From Pseudomonas putida (GTDB taxonomy: Bacteria > Pseudomonadota > Gammaproteobacteria > Pseudomonadales > Pseudomonadaceae): DNA of 64,000 bases. Positions within the stretch are counted from its first letter, which is position 1. Every line of letters starts with the position of its first letter. The notes beneath the pieces are model-generated. The model did not search any database. It saw only the letters and a list, made by a program, of their open reading frames with translations, and was not told the DNA's origin. Positions 46,431 to 56,260 of the stretch are shown here, one piece after another. The DNA lies in NCBI RefSeq assembly GCF_028682475.1, contig NZ_JANHLE010000021.1, positions 1 to 64,000 on the forward strand, written 5' to 3'. Made by a program: the position numbers and the translations under genes.

Positions 46431-46460
46431 GGCAGATGAGCAAGCCACGCCCGGTTGCGC

Positions 46461-47264
46461 TCAACGCTCTACATCAAGGAAGCGAACCACCTCTCCCAGC
46501 ACCGCCTCAGGCGCCTCCCGGTGCGGGACATGGTGACAATCATCGAGGATCACGTACTCGCTGGGCCCTTGCGACAACCGGGCGATCCGCTGCGGGTGCA
46601 GCGCTGAGCCGTATTCATCATGCTCACCGTGCAGCACCAGTGCCGGGCAATGAATGGCATCTACGGTGCTTTCGATGGTCCAGTCGCCGAAAGCCTCTGC
46701 AAGCCATGTTCGGGTCCAGGCCGTCAGTACCCAGGGCGCTTTATCGCCATGGTATTTTTTCAAACGCGCCAGGTGCTCGGGCTGTTCGAACTGTACCTCG
46801 GCGGCACGAATGCCTTGCAGCGTGCGCTCTTCGACAAATGCCTGCGCAGCGATGGTGATCAATGCCATGCAATGTTGTGGGTACAAAGAGGCACAGACTG
46901 CTGCCATTGCCCCGCCGACGCTATGGCCCAGGACGACAAAACGCTCGACCTGTAACGCGGTCTTCAGGTGGGCAAAAAAGTACTCGGCTTCTTCGCGGAT
47001 GAACTGCCGCGGCAAGCGTCCCGGATACTCATCGGACTGACCGAAGCCGAGCCGGTCATAGGCAATCACCTCTCGTCCAGTGGCCTGGCACAGCTGCCGG
47101 GGGAAGTCCCGCCACAGGGCAATGCAGCCCAGAGAGTCATGAAACAGGACTATCGGTGGCCTGTCCGGATTGCCCGGGCCATCGGCGGGGAACCATCGAC
47201 GACAAAACAGCCGCCCTTGCGGTGTATCGATCCACAGCTCTTCGGTGTTGATTGACAATGACAT
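46461..47264 (-). CDS. Alpha/beta hydrolase
   Basis: This 267-residue protein has the alpha/beta hydrolase fold: oxyanion region LFHDSLGCIALW, nucleophile Ser115 in LGHSVGGAM, acid in LHGEHDEYG and histidine in DDCHHVPHREAPE. It is cytoplasmic and the substrate is unknown. The ATG at 47264 has GAGGTTG upstream. It converges on the peptidase gene. Confidence 0.82.
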   Translation of the reverse strand: MSLSINTEELWIDTPQGRLFCRRWFPADGPGNPDRPPIVLFHDSLGCIALWRDFPRQLCQATGREVIAYDRLGFGQSDEYPGRLPRQFIREEAEYFFAHLKTALQVERFVVLGHSVGGAMAAVCASLYPQHCMALITIAAQAFVEERTLQGIRAAEVQFEQPEHLARLKKYHGDKAPWVLTAWTRTWLAEAFGDWTIESTVDAIHCPALVLHGEHDEYGSALHPQRIARLSQGPSEYVILDDCHHVPHREAPEAVLGEVVRFLDVER

Positions 47265-47328
47265 GCGCAACCTCGGTTGATGGTTCCAGCCGCAGGATAG
47301 CAAGTTCAGAGTGGGCGTAACGGTCTTT

Positions 47329-47414
47329 GTGGGAGCGGGCTTGCCCCGCGATTGCGGGCTATCCGCCAAATCGCATCGCGGGGCAAGCCCGCTCCCACTG
47401 CAAGCCCGCTCCCA
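47329..47414. repeat. REP pair plus partial third copy
   Basis: GTGGGAGCGGGCTTGCCCCG at 47329 faces an inverted copy at 47376-47398, and a partial copy (GCAAGCCCGCTCCC) follows at 47400-47414. It lies between the hydrolase and methyltransferase genes. Confidence 0.85.
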
Positions 47415-47415
47415 T

Positions 47416-48228
47416 TCAGCGGCGGCTGATGACCACCTCCAGGTATTCACTGGGCACCACCAGCGACGAGGCCCCAGCCACGTTGTTGTCGTTCAGCAGT
47501 TGGGTAAGATCGCGTTCCAAAGCATAGGCGGCGTCACTCTGCAACGCGGCAAAGGCTTTGTGCACCGGGCCGTACCAGGTTCTGAACACGTCGATGAAAT
47601 GCGCCGCCGAGCGATAGCGGAAATTGAACTGCTGACGGCTGACATTGATGACCCCGACGTTGTCGCCGAACAGCTGCTGCAACTGTTCTTCGTCACCCCA
47701 GCGCGACGGCGGCAGCGCCCCGGCAGGTGGCGGGACGTGCCGCCCGAGGGTCTTGAACATCTGCCCGATGAAACCTTGTGGTGTCCAGTTCGCCAGCCCG
47801 ATCCGCCCGCCTGACCGGCAAACCCGGCTGAGCTCTCTTGCCGCCTGGGCCTGGTCGGGGGTGAACATCACCCCGAAGGTCGATATCACGGCATCGAAGG
47901 CACCGTCGGCAAAAGGCAGCGCCTCGGCATCGGCGGTTTGAAACACTACGCTCAGGTGCTCGGCCTGTGAGCGCTCTTCACCGCGTTTCAACAGCTCGGG
48001 CACGTAGTCTGTGGAGGTAACCTGACAGCCGCGCCGTGCAGCGGCAAGGGTCGCATTGCCGTTGCCGGCCGCTACATCGAGGACCTTTTCGTCCCAACGC
48101 AAGTCGCAGGCTTCGGCCAGGCGTTCGCCGACCAGTTGCAAGGTCGTACCGATCACTGCGTAATCGCCACTGGCCCACGCCGTCTGCTGGCGTGCCTTCA
48201 AGGCATTCAAATCCAGGGGTGTGCTCAT
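47416..48228 (-). CDS. SAM-dependent methyltransferase (class I, UbiE-like)
   Basis: This 270-residue protein has motif I VLDVAAGNGNATLAAA, an acidic motif II region (TSTDYVPELL), and DAEALPFADGAFDAVIS. These are typical of class I small-molecule methyltransferases. The substrate is unknown. The ATG at 48228 follows AGGTG; a GTG nine bases earlier would overlap that site. Confidence 0.82.
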   Translation of the reverse strand: MSTPLDLNALKARQQTAWASGDYAVIGTTLQLVGERLAEACDLRWDEKVLDVAAGNGNATLAAARRGCQVTSTDYVPELLKRGEERSQAEHLSVVFQTADAEALPFADGAFDAVISTFGVMFTPDQAQAARELSRVCRSGGRIGLANWTPQGFIGQMFKTLGRHVPPPAGALPPSRWGDEEQLQQLFGDNVGVINVSRQQFNFRYRSAAHFIDVFRTWYGPVHKAFAALQSDAAYALERDLTQLLNDNNVAGASSLVVPSEYLEVVISRR

Positions 48229-48423
48229 TGTCTGCACCTGATGTATCCGCGCGGCCGTCAGCCTCTGCGGCGGTCAACGCGCCTTGGTCTTGTGGGTTGT
48301 TCACATCGCGGCGGCGGGCCGAGGATCCGCGCCCGCGCCTGCGACCAGATAAAACCCAACGCTGCCTGCGGTACAAGAACCGTTGGATACATGCATATAA
48401 CCTTTGCGAATACCCCCCTCTGT

Positions 48424-48445
48424 CGGAGCGGGCTTGCCCCGCGAT
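48424..48445. repeat. Single REP at the end of lipA
   Basis: CGGAGCGGGCTTGCCCCGCG and two further bases touch the lipA stop codon. No inverted partner is nearby. Confidence 0.7.
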
Positions 48446-49413
48446 TACGGCAACCGAGCCTGCTGGTCGGCATGGTAGGACGACCGCACCAGCGGCCCGG
48501 ACGCCACGTTCCTGAAGCCCATCGCCAGTGCCTGTTCGGCAAACCAGGCAAAGGTATCGGGGTGGACGAAACGCTGCACCGGCAGGTGGCTGCGCGACGG
48601 CTGCAGATACTGCCCCAAGGTCAGCATGTCGACCCGATGCTCGCGCAGGCGCTGCATCACCTCGATCACTTCGTCATCGGTTTCCCCCAGCCCCAGCATC
48701 AGCCCGGACTTGGTCGGTACCGCAGGCACGCGATGCTTGAAGTTTTCCAGCAAGTCCAGCGACCACTCGAAATCCGAGCCCGGCCGTGCCGCCTTGTACA
48801 GACGCGGCACGGTTTCCAGGTTGTGGTTGAACACATCCGGCGGCTCCTGTTCGGTGATCGCCAGGGCCACGTCCATGCGCCCGCGATAGTCAGGCACCAG
48901 AGTTTCCAGACGGATACCTGGCGACAATTTGCGGATCTCGCGCAGGCAGTCGACGAAATGCTGGGCGCCACCGTCGCGCAGGTCGTCGCGGTCGACCGAG
49001 GTGATGACCACGTACTTCAGGCGCAAATCGGCGATGGCAATGGCCAGGTTCTTTGGCTCATCGACGTCCAGTGGCTTGGGCCGGCCGTGGCCGACGTCAC
49101 AGAACGGGCAACGTCGGGTACAGATGTCGCCCATGATCATGAAGGTCGCCGTACCGCCGGAGAAGCACTCGCCCAGGTTCGGACACGAGGCTTCCTCGCA
49201 GACACTGTGCAGTTTGTGTTTGCGCAGCAGCGCCTTGACCCGCGCTACTTCCGGCGACGTTGCAATCTCCACGCGGATCCACTCGGGTTTGCGCGGTACC
49301 TCTTCGGTAGGCAGGATCTTCACCGGGATACGCGCCACCTTCTCGGCACCGCGTAGTTTCACCCCGGTCTGCAACGGCTGCGGGCGAGTGGCGACAGCTT
49401 GGGTTTCGTTCAT
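48445..49413 (-). CDS. lipA: Lipoyl synthase (glycine-cleavage-associated copy)
   Basis: This 322-residue radical-SAM enzyme has both iron-sulfur sites: Cys72, 77 and 83 (CEEASCPNLGECF) and Cys98, 102 and 105 (CTRRCPFC). It inserts sulfur into octanoylated carrier proteins such as GcvH. The ATG at 49413 has GGAG seven bases upstream; the one at 49419 is too close. It is the last gene of the gcv operon, 24 bases after gcvT, and is probably a second lipA beside a lipB-linked copy elsewhere. Confidence 0.92.
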   Translation of the reverse strand: MNETQAVATRPQPLQTGVKLRGAEKVARIPVKILPTEEVPRKPEWIRVEIATSPEVARVKALLRKHKLHSVCEEASCPNLGECFSGGTATFMIMGDICTRRCPFCDVGHGRPKPLDVDEPKNLAIAIADLRLKYVVITSVDRDDLRDGGAQHFVDCLREIRKLSPGIRLETLVPDYRGRMDVALAITEQEPPDVFNHNLETVPRLYKAARPGSDFEWSLDLLENFKHRVPAVPTKSGLMLGLGETDDEVIEVMQRLREHRVDMLTLGQYLQPSRSHLPVQRFVHPDTFAWFAEQALAMGFRNVASGPLVRSSYHADQQARLP

Positions 49414-49437
49414 GCTCATGCTCCGGCAATCTGGCCT

Positions 49438-50562
49438 TCAGCCACGGTAGTAACGTTGCGCCACGAACGGCGTGCGGACGACGACCATCGGCACCCGCTT
49501 GCCGCGCACCAGGGCAAAGACTTCGCTGTCCATCGACGCATGCTCGCTCTGCACATAGCCCATCGCCAGCGGCCCACCCAGGCTCGGGCCGAATCCGCCA
49601 CTGGTAACGCGACCGATCACCTGCTCTTGGGCATCGACGATCAGCGCCCCTTCGCGCACCGGCACCCGCTCTTTGGGCAACAGACCGACGCGCTTGCTGA
49701 CCACGCCTTCGCGCTGCTGGGCAAAAATCCGCTCGGCACCGGGGAAGCCACCGGCGCGTACGCCATCGGCACGCCGGGCCTTGGAAATCGCCCAGGTCAG
49801 GCTGGCCTCGATCGGCGTGGTGCGCCGCTCCATGTCATGGCCGTACAGACACAGTCCGGCCTCCAGGCGCAGCGAATCCCGGGCGCCCAAGCCGATGGCC
49901 TCGACCTCGGCCTCGGCCAGCAGCGAACGGGCGAGCATCTGCGCAGCCTCTGCAGGCACGGAGATTTCATAACCGTCCTCACCGGTGTAACCGGAGCGGC
50001 TGACGTAGCAGTCGACACCGAGCATCCTCACTTGGGCGAACTGCATGAAGGTCATGCTGCCGACCTGCGGCGCCAGGCGTGCCAGCACCCTGGCCGCCGC
50101 CGGGCCTTGCAGGGCGAGCAAGGCGCGGCTGTCGAACAGCGACTCGACTTCGCACTGCCCTTCCAGATGCTGCTTGAGGTGGGTCAGGTCCTGGTCCTTG
50201 CAGGCGGCATTGACCACCAGGAACAGCTCGTCGTTGCCCAGGTTGGCGACCATCAGGTCGTCGAGGATGCCGCCATCGTCGTTGGTAAACAGTGCATAGC
50301 GCTGCATGCCCACCGGCAGGTCGATGATATCGACCGGCACCAGCGCTTCCAGCGCCTTGGCGGCACCGGCGCCGCGCAGGCGGATCTGGCCCATGTGCGA
50401 AACGTCGAACAGGCCGGCCTGCTCACGGCAGTGCAAGTGTTCCTTGAGCACGCCCAGCGGGTACTGGACCGGCATGGCGTAGCCGGCGAATGGCACCATG
50501 CGCGCCCCGAGTTCCAGGTGCAGACCCTGCAACGGCGTTTGTTGTAGTTGTTCTGTGGACAT
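49438..50562 (-). CDS. gcvT: Glycine cleavage system aminomethyltransferase GcvT
   Basis: This 374-residue T-protein transfers the methylene group from GcvH to tetrahydrofolate. It has the family pattern MPVQYPLGVLKEH, LFDVSHMGQIRLRG and YTGEDGYEISVP. It is separated from sdaA by nine bases. Confidence 0.93.
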   Translation of the reverse strand: MSTEQLQQTPLQGLHLELGARMVPFAGYAMPVQYPLGVLKEHLHCREQAGLFDVSHMGQIRLRGAGAAKALEALVPVDIIDLPVGMQRYALFTNDDGGILDDLMVANLGNDELFLVVNAACKDQDLTHLKQHLEGQCEVESLFDSRALLALQGPAAARVLARLAPQVGSMTFMQFAQVRMLGVDCYVSRSGYTGEDGYEISVPAEAAQMLARSLLAEAEVEAIGLGARDSLRLEAGLCLYGHDMERRTTPIEASLTWAISKARRADGVRAGGFPGAERIFAQQREGVVSKRVGLLPKERVPVREGALIVDAQEQVIGRVTSGGFGPSLGGPLAMGYVQSEHASMDSEVFALVRGKRVPMVVVRTPFVAQRYYRG

Positions 50563-50571
50563 GGGTGACTC

Positions 50572-51948
50572 CTAGCATTCGATGATGTTGACTGCCAGCC
50601 CGCCGCGGGCCGTCTCTTTATATTTGCTTTTCATGTCGGCACCGGTCTGGCGCATGGTGCGGATCACCTTGTCGAGCGAGACGAAGTGCTGGCCGTCGCC
50701 GCGCAGGGCCATGCGTGCGGCATTGATGGCCTTGACCGAGCCCATGGCATTGCGCTCGATGCACGGCACCTGCACCAGCCCGCCAATCGGGTCGCAGGTC
50801 AGCCCGAGGTTGTGCTCCATGCCGATTTCGGCGGCGTTCTCGACTTGCTGCACGCTGCCACCGAGCACTTCGCACAAGGCCCCGGCCGCCATCGAACAGG
50901 CCACCCCGACCTCGCCCTGGCAGCCCACTTCGGCACCGGAGATCGAAGCGTTTTCCTTGTAGAGGATGCCGATCGCGGCGGCAGTGAGCAGAAAACGCAC
51001 CACTCCGTCCTCGTTGGCCCCCGGTACGAATCGCGTGTAGTAATGCAGTACCGCCGGGATGATGCCGGCCGCGCCATTGGTCGGTGCGGTGACCACCCGT
51101 CCGCCGCTGGCGTTTTCCTCATTGACCGCCAGGGCGTAAAGGTTGACCCAGTCGAGCACCGAAAGGCTGTCGCGCAAACCGGCTTCAGGGCTGGCACTCA
51201 ACTGCCGGTGCAGCGCCGCGGCACGGCGCTTGACCTTGAGCCCGCCAGGCATGATGCCCTCGGTACGGCAGCCGGCCTTGACGCAGTCCTGCATCACCTG
51301 CCAGATGTGCAGCAAGCCCTCGCGCGTTTGCTCCGGGCTGCGCCAGGCGGTCTCGTTCTCGGCCATCAACTGGCTGATCGAGAGGCCGTGCTGGGCGCAT
51401 TGCGCCAACAGCTCGCGCCCGCTCAGAAAGGGAAAGCGCAGCGGCGTACGATCTTCGACGATGCGGTCGGCGCCCACCGCCGCTTCGTCCACCACAAAGC
51501 CGCCGCCCACCGAGTAATACTCGCGACTGCACAGCTGCAGCCCGGCCGCGTCGAAGGCGCGCAAGATCATGCCGTTGGGGTGATAGGGCAAGGGCTTGCG
51601 GATCATTGCCAGGTGTTCTTTCTCGACGAAGCGGATGCGCTTCTCGCCCAGCAGCGCCAGCGTCCCGCTCTGGCGAATCATCCCCAGGCGGTCGGCCACC
51701 ATCGACGTCTCGACGGTATCCGGGTGCTCGCCCTCAAGCCCCAGCAGCACAGCCTTGTCGCTGCCGTGGCCTTTGCCGGTGGCGCCCAGCGAGCCGTACA
51801 GCTCGGCACGCACGCCCTCTACCTGGGCCAGCAGCCCCTGCTCCCTGAGCCCTTCGACAAAGCGCGCCGCCGCGCGCATCGGCCCGACCGTATGGGAACT
51901 GGACGGGCCGATGCCCACCTTGAACAGATCAAAAACACTCAGCGACAT
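50572..51948 (-). CDS. sdaA: L-serine ammonia-lyase (iron-sulfur type)
   Basis: This 458-residue single-chain enzyme starts with MSLSVFDLFKVGIGPSSSHT and has the C-terminal iron-sulfur and catalytic region (CQGEVGVACSMAAGAL, GLTCDPIGG). It turns serine into pyruvate and ammonia. The ATG at 51948 follows GGAGG. Between glyA and gcvT it completes glycine-to-pyruvate conversion. Confidence 0.93.
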   Translation of the reverse strand: MSLSVFDLFKVGIGPSSSHTVGPMRAAARFVEGLREQGLLAQVEGVRAELYGSLGATGKGHGSDKAVLLGLEGEHPDTVETSMVADRLGMIRQSGTLALLGEKRIRFVEKEHLAMIRKPLPYHPNGMILRAFDAAGLQLCSREYYSVGGGFVVDEAAVGADRIVEDRTPLRFPFLSGRELLAQCAQHGLSISQLMAENETAWRSPEQTREGLLHIWQVMQDCVKAGCRTEGIMPGGLKVKRRAAALHRQLSASPEAGLRDSLSVLDWVNLYALAVNEENASGGRVVTAPTNGAAGIIPAVLHYYTRFVPGANEDGVVRFLLTAAAIGILYKENASISGAEVGCQGEVGVACSMAAGALCEVLGGSVQQVENAAEIGMEHNLGLTCDPIGGLVQVPCIERNAMGSVKAINAARMALRGDGQHFVSLDKVIRTMRQTGADMKSKYKETARGGLAVNIIEC

Positions 51949-51975
51949 ACAGGCCTCCGCCATCGTACCCAGGGA

Positions 51976-53229
51976 TCAGGCCGGATAAACCGGGAACAGC
52001 TTGCACAGCTCGGCCACCTGCCGCGCCACCTGGGCCTCGACGTCGGCGTCACCGAGGTGGTCGAGGATGTCGCAGATCCAGGTCGCCAGGGCACGGCACT
52101 CCGGCACCTGGAAACCGCGGGTGGTCACCGCCGGGGTGCCGATGCGCAGGCCCGAGGTCACGAACGGCGATTGCGGGTCATTGGGCACGGCGTTCTTGTT
52201 CACCGTGATGTGCGCGCGGCCCAGGGCGGCGTCGGCGTCCTTGCCGGTGATGCCCTGGCGGATCAGGCTGACCAGGAACAGGTGGTTGTCGGTACCGCCG
52301 GAGACCACGTCATAACCGCGCTGGCGGAAGATTTCCGCCATGGCCTGGGCGTTCTTGATGACCTGGAACTGGTAATCCTTGAAGCCCGGTTCCAGAGCTT
52401 CCTTGAAGCACACGGCCTTGGCGGCGATCACATGCATCAGCGGCCCGCCCTGCCCGCCCGGGAATACCGCCGAGTTGAGCTTTTTCTCCAGTTCGGGATC
52501 GGCCTTGGCCAGGATCAAGCCGCCGCGCGGGCCGCGCAGGGTCTTGTGGGTGGTGGTGGTGACCACATCGGCATACGGCAGCGGATTGGGGTACAGGCCC
52601 GCCGCGACCAGGCCGGCGACGTGGGCCATATCGACGAACAGAAAGGCACCGACCTTGTCGGCGATCTGACGGAAGCGCGGGAAGTCCAGGGTTTTCGAGT
52701 AGGCCGAGAAACCGGCGACAATCATCTTCGGCTGGTGCTCGACGGCCAGACGCTCGACCTCGTCGTAATCGATCAGGCCGTTGGCGTCGATGCCGTACTG
52801 CACGGCGTTGTACAGCTTGCCGGATGAGCTGACCTTGGCACCATGAGTGAGGTGACCGCCATGGGCCAGGCTCATGCCGAGGAGGGTGTCGCCGGCTTGC
52901 AACAAGGCCAGGTAGACCGCCGCGTTGGCCTGGGAGCCGGAATGTGGCTGGACGTTGGCGTAGCCTGCGCCGAACAGCTGTTTGGCACGGTCGATGGCCA
53001 GTTGCTCAACCACATCGACGTGCTCGCAACCGCCGTAGTAGCGCTTGCCCGGGTAGCCTTCGGCGTACTTGTTGGTCAGCTCGGTGCCCTGGGCCTGCAT
53101 CACTTGCGGGCTGGTGTAGTTTTCCGAGGCGATCAGCTCGATATGGTCTTCCTGGCGCTGTGCCTCGCGGTGGATGGCGGCGGCCAGTGCTGGGTCGAAA
53201 TCGGAGAGGGTCAGGCTCTTATGGAACAT
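51976..53229 (-). CDS. glyA: Serine hydroxymethyltransferase
   Basis: This 417-residue PLP enzyme has the cofactor lysine Lys229 in TTTTHKTLRGPRGG, the same number as in E. coli. It joins glycine and methylene-tetrahydrofolate to serine. A REP pair lies between it and gcvP. Confidence 0.95.
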   Translation of the reverse strand: MFHKSLTLSDFDPALAAAIHREAQRQEDHIELIASENYTSPQVMQAQGTELTNKYAEGYPGKRYYGGCEHVDVVEQLAIDRAKQLFGAGYANVQPHSGSQANAAVYLALLQAGDTLLGMSLAHGGHLTHGAKVSSSGKLYNAVQYGIDANGLIDYDEVERLAVEHQPKMIVAGFSAYSKTLDFPRFRQIADKVGAFLFVDMAHVAGLVAAGLYPNPLPYADVVTTTTHKTLRGPRGGLILAKADPELEKKLNSAVFPGGQGGPLMHVIAAKAVCFKEALEPGFKDYQFQVIKNAQAMAEIFRQRGYDVVSGGTDNHLFLVSLIRQGITGKDADAALGRAHITVNKNAVPNDPQSPFVTSGLRIGTPAVTTRGFQVPECRALATWICDILDHLGDADVEAQVARQVAELCKLFPVYPA

Positions 53230-53295
53230 GGTGGTTTTCCTTGTTATTAGCGTTCAAGCAAATGGCAACAGCTGCCGGTAGGAGCCCGCTTGCCT

Positions 53296-53365
53296 GTGGG
53301 AGCGGGCTTGCCCCGCGATTGCGTGCAGCCAGTCACATCGCATCGCGGGGCAAGCCCGCTCCCAC
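53296..53365. repeat. REP inverted pair between gcvP and glyA
   Basis: A REP at 53296-53319 faces an inverted copy at 53343-53365, inside the operon. It may tune the relative message levels of gcvP and the genes after it. Confidence 0.85.
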
Positions 53366-53375
53366 CGAGGCATCG

Positions 53376-56246
53376 TCAAGCGTCTTGGTAGATCGACATC
53401 GGCGGGCAGGCACAGGCCAGGTTGCGGTCGCCGTAGACGTTGTCCACGCGCCCCACCGGCGGCCAGTACTTGCTCTCGCGCAGCTCGGCCAGCGGATACA
53501 CCGCCAGCTCCCGGCCATATCGATGCGGCCATTCACCCACCAGCTCGCTGGCGGTATGCGGTGCGTTCTTGAGCGGGTTGTCGAGCTTGTCCAGGCTGCC
53601 GTTTTCCACGGCGCGGATTTCCTCGCGGATGCAGATCATCGCCTCGCAGAAGCGGTCCAGCTCTTGCTTCGACTCGCTCTCGGTAGGCTCGACCATCAAG
53701 GTGCCGGCCACCGGGAAGGACATGGTCGGGGCATGGAAGCCGAAGTCGATCAGGCGCTTGGCCACGTCCTCGACGCTGATGCCGCTGCTGTCCTTGAGCG
53801 GGCGCAGATCAAGAATGCATTCGTGAGCGACCAGGCCGTTCTCGCCGGTGTAGAGCACCGGGTAGTGCTCCTCCAGGCGCCGGGCGATGTAGTTGGCACT
53901 GAGGATCGCCAGCTGCGACGCACGCTTGAGCCCTTCCCCACCCATCATGCGGATGTACATCCAGGTGATCGGCAGGATGCTGGCGCTGCCATACGGCGCA
54001 GCGCTGACCGCGCCGTGCTTGTTGTCCATGTGCGCGTGCCCCGGCAGAAACGGCGCCAGATGCGCCTTGACGCCAATCGGACCGACACCCGGACCGCCGC
54101 CACCATGGGGAATGCAGAAGGTCTTGTGCAGGTTCAGGTGCGACACGTCGCCACCGAACTTGCCCGGTGCGCAGAGGCCGACCATGGCGTTCATGTTGGC
54201 GCCGTCCAGGTACACCTGGCCGCCGTGCGCATGGATGATGTCGCAGATGCGGGTGATGCCGTCCTCGAACACACCATGGGTCGAGGGATAGGTGATCATC
54301 AGGGCGGCCAGTTGATCCGTGTGCTGCTCGGCCTTGCGTTGCAGGTCGTCAACATCGACGTTGCCGCGCTCGTCGCAGTTGACCACCACCACGCGCATGC
54401 CGGCCATCTGCGCGGTGGCCGGGTTGGTGCCATGGGCCGACGACGGGATCAGGCAGACATCGCGCCCCGCCTCGCCACGGCTGGCGTGATAGGCGCGGAT
54501 CGCCAGCAGGCCGGCGTACTCGCCTTGGGAGCCGGCATTGGGCTGCAGCGACATGGCGTCATAACCGGTGGCCGCGCAGAGCATGGCCTCCAGTTCGTCG
54601 GTCAGCTGGCGGTAACCCAGCGACTGCTCAGCCGGGGCGAACGGGTGCAAGGCGCCGAACTCGGGCCAGGTGATCGGGATCATCTCACTGGCGGCGTTGA
54701 GCTTCATGGTGCACGAGCCCAGCGCGATCATGCTGCGGTCCAGGGCCAGGTCCTTGTCGGCCAGGCGTCGCAGGTAGCGCATCAGCTCGGTTTCCGAGTG
54801 ATAGCGGTTGAATACCTGATGCTGCAGGAACGGCGTCTCGCGCAGCAGCTGCGTCGGCAGGCAATCGGCGGTGTCGGCGGCCACGCCAGCGAAGTCCGGA
54901 ACTGCCTGACCGGGCGCAGCGAAGACTTGCCACAACGCCTCGACAGCCGCCTGCTCGCAAGTCTCATCCAGCGACAGGCCGACCCGCTGCGCGTCGATCA
55001 ACCGCAGGTTCAGCTGTGCCGCGTTGGCAGCGGCCAGCACCTCGGCCACAGGGCGCGCGGTCACCACGCTGACGGTGTCGAAAAAGTGCTGCTGCTCGAC
55101 CTTGTGCCCAAGCTGCAGCAGCCCGCGCACCACAATCGCCGTCAACCGGTGCACGCGCCGGGCGATCTGTGCCAGGCCCTGTGGGCCATGGTAGACCGCG
55201 TACATGCTGGCGATGTTGGCCAGCAGCACCTGCGCGGTGCAGATATTGCTGGTGGCCTTCTCGCGGCGAATGTGCTGCTCGCGGGTCTGCATGGCCAGGC
55301 GCAGGGCCGGCTTGCCGAAGCGGTCGATGGACACGCCGACCAGGCGCCCGGGCATGTCGCGCTTGAAGCTGTCACGCGTGGCGAAAAACGCCGCGTGCGG
55401 GCCGCCGAAGCCCAGCGGCACGCCAAAACGCTGGGCGCTGCCGAGCACCACGTCGGCGCCGAATTCACCCGGTGGTGTCAGCAAGGTCAGCGCCAGCAGG
55501 TCGGCGGCCACCGCCACCAGCGCGCCGGCAGCATGGGCACGTTGCACCAGGGCGCGATGATCAACGATAGCGCCGGTGCTGGCCGGGTATTGCAGCAACA
55601 GGCCGAAATAGCCCTCCAGGTTCTGATTCAACAGAGTCGACTCATCACCGATGACCACTTCGATACCCAGTGGCTCGGCACGGGTGCGCAGGACGTCGAG
55701 GGTTTGCGGATGACAATGGCTGGAGACAAAAAACGCCGGCGCCTTGCTCTTCGCCAGACGCTTGCAGAAGGTCATGGCCTCGGCGGCGGCGGTGGCTTCA
55801 TCGAGCAACGAGGCGTTGGCGATTTCCATGCCGGTGAGGTCGCTGATCAGGGTCTGGAAGTTCAGCAATGCTTCCAGCCGGCCTTGGGAAATCTCCGGCT
55901 GGTACGGGGTGTACGCGGTGTACCAGGCCGGGTTCTCCAAGAGGTTGCGCAGGATTGGCGTCGGCGTGTGGCAAGGGTAATAGCCCTGGCCGATGTGATT
56001 GCGAAACAGCTGGTTGTTCGCGGCGATGTCCTTGAGCGAGGCCAGCGCCTCGGCCTCGCCCTGCCCCTGGCTCAGCTCAAGCACGCTGGTGCCCTTGATG
56101 CTGTCCGGGATGACGCTGTCGATCAGGCCGTCGAGAGTGTCATGGCCGATCAGCGCCAGCATCGCGTCTATGTCGTCCTCGCGTGGGCCGATGTGGCGGG
56201 CGATGAACTCGTTGGCGGTGGTCAGAGGGGTGGATGCAATGCTCAT
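53376..56246 (-). CDS. gcvP: Glycine dehydrogenase (decarboxylating) GcvP
   Basis: This 956-residue P-protein is fused, with both halves in one chain, and has the PLP lysine at about Lys708 (LNLHKTFCIPHGGGGPG). It decarboxylates glycine and loads GcvH. It starts 14 bases after gcvH. Confidence 0.95.
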   Translation of the reverse strand: MSIASTPLTTANEFIARHIGPREDDIDAMLALIGHDTLDGLIDSVIPDSIKGTSVLELSQGQGEAEALASLKDIAANNQLFRNHIGQGYYPCHTPTPILRNLLENPAWYTAYTPYQPEISQGRLEALLNFQTLISDLTGMEIANASLLDEATAAAEAMTFCKRLAKSKAPAFFVSSHCHPQTLDVLRTRAEPLGIEVVIGDESTLLNQNLEGYFGLLLQYPASTGAIVDHRALVQRAHAAGALVAVAADLLALTLLTPPGEFGADVVLGSAQRFGVPLGFGGPHAAFFATRDSFKRDMPGRLVGVSIDRFGKPALRLAMQTREQHIRREKATSNICTAQVLLANIASMYAVYHGPQGLAQIARRVHRLTAIVVRGLLQLGHKVEQQHFFDTVSVVTARPVAEVLAAANAAQLNLRLIDAQRVGLSLDETCEQAAVEALWQVFAAPGQAVPDFAGVAADTADCLPTQLLRETPFLQHQVFNRYHSETELMRYLRRLADKDLALDRSMIALGSCTMKLNAASEMIPITWPEFGALHPFAPAEQSLGYRQLTDELEAMLCAATGYDAMSLQPNAGSQGEYAGLLAIRAYHASRGEAGRDVCLIPSSAHGTNPATAQMAGMRVVVVNCDERGNVDVDDLQRKAEQHTDQLAALMITYPSTHGVFEDGITRICDIIHAHGGQVYLDGANMNAMVGLCAPGKFGGDVSHLNLHKTFCIPHGGGGPGVGPIGVKAHLAPFLPGHAHMDNKHGAVSAAPYGSASILPITWMYIRMMGGEGLKRASQLAILSANYIARRLEEHYPVLYTGENGLVAHECILDLRPLKDSSGISVEDVAKRLIDFGFHAPTMSFPVAGTLMVEPTESESKQELDRFCEAMICIREEIRAVENGSLDKLDNPLKNAPHTASELVGEWPHRYGRELAVYPLAELRESKYWPPVGRVDNVYGDRNLACACPPMSIYQDA

Positions 56247-56260
56247 GTCGGCCCCCTGGC

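Noticed and set aside
50686..52827. A plus-strand open frame of over 700 codons
   Set aside because: Antisense to sdaA and glyA with no recognisable motif or ribosome binding site.
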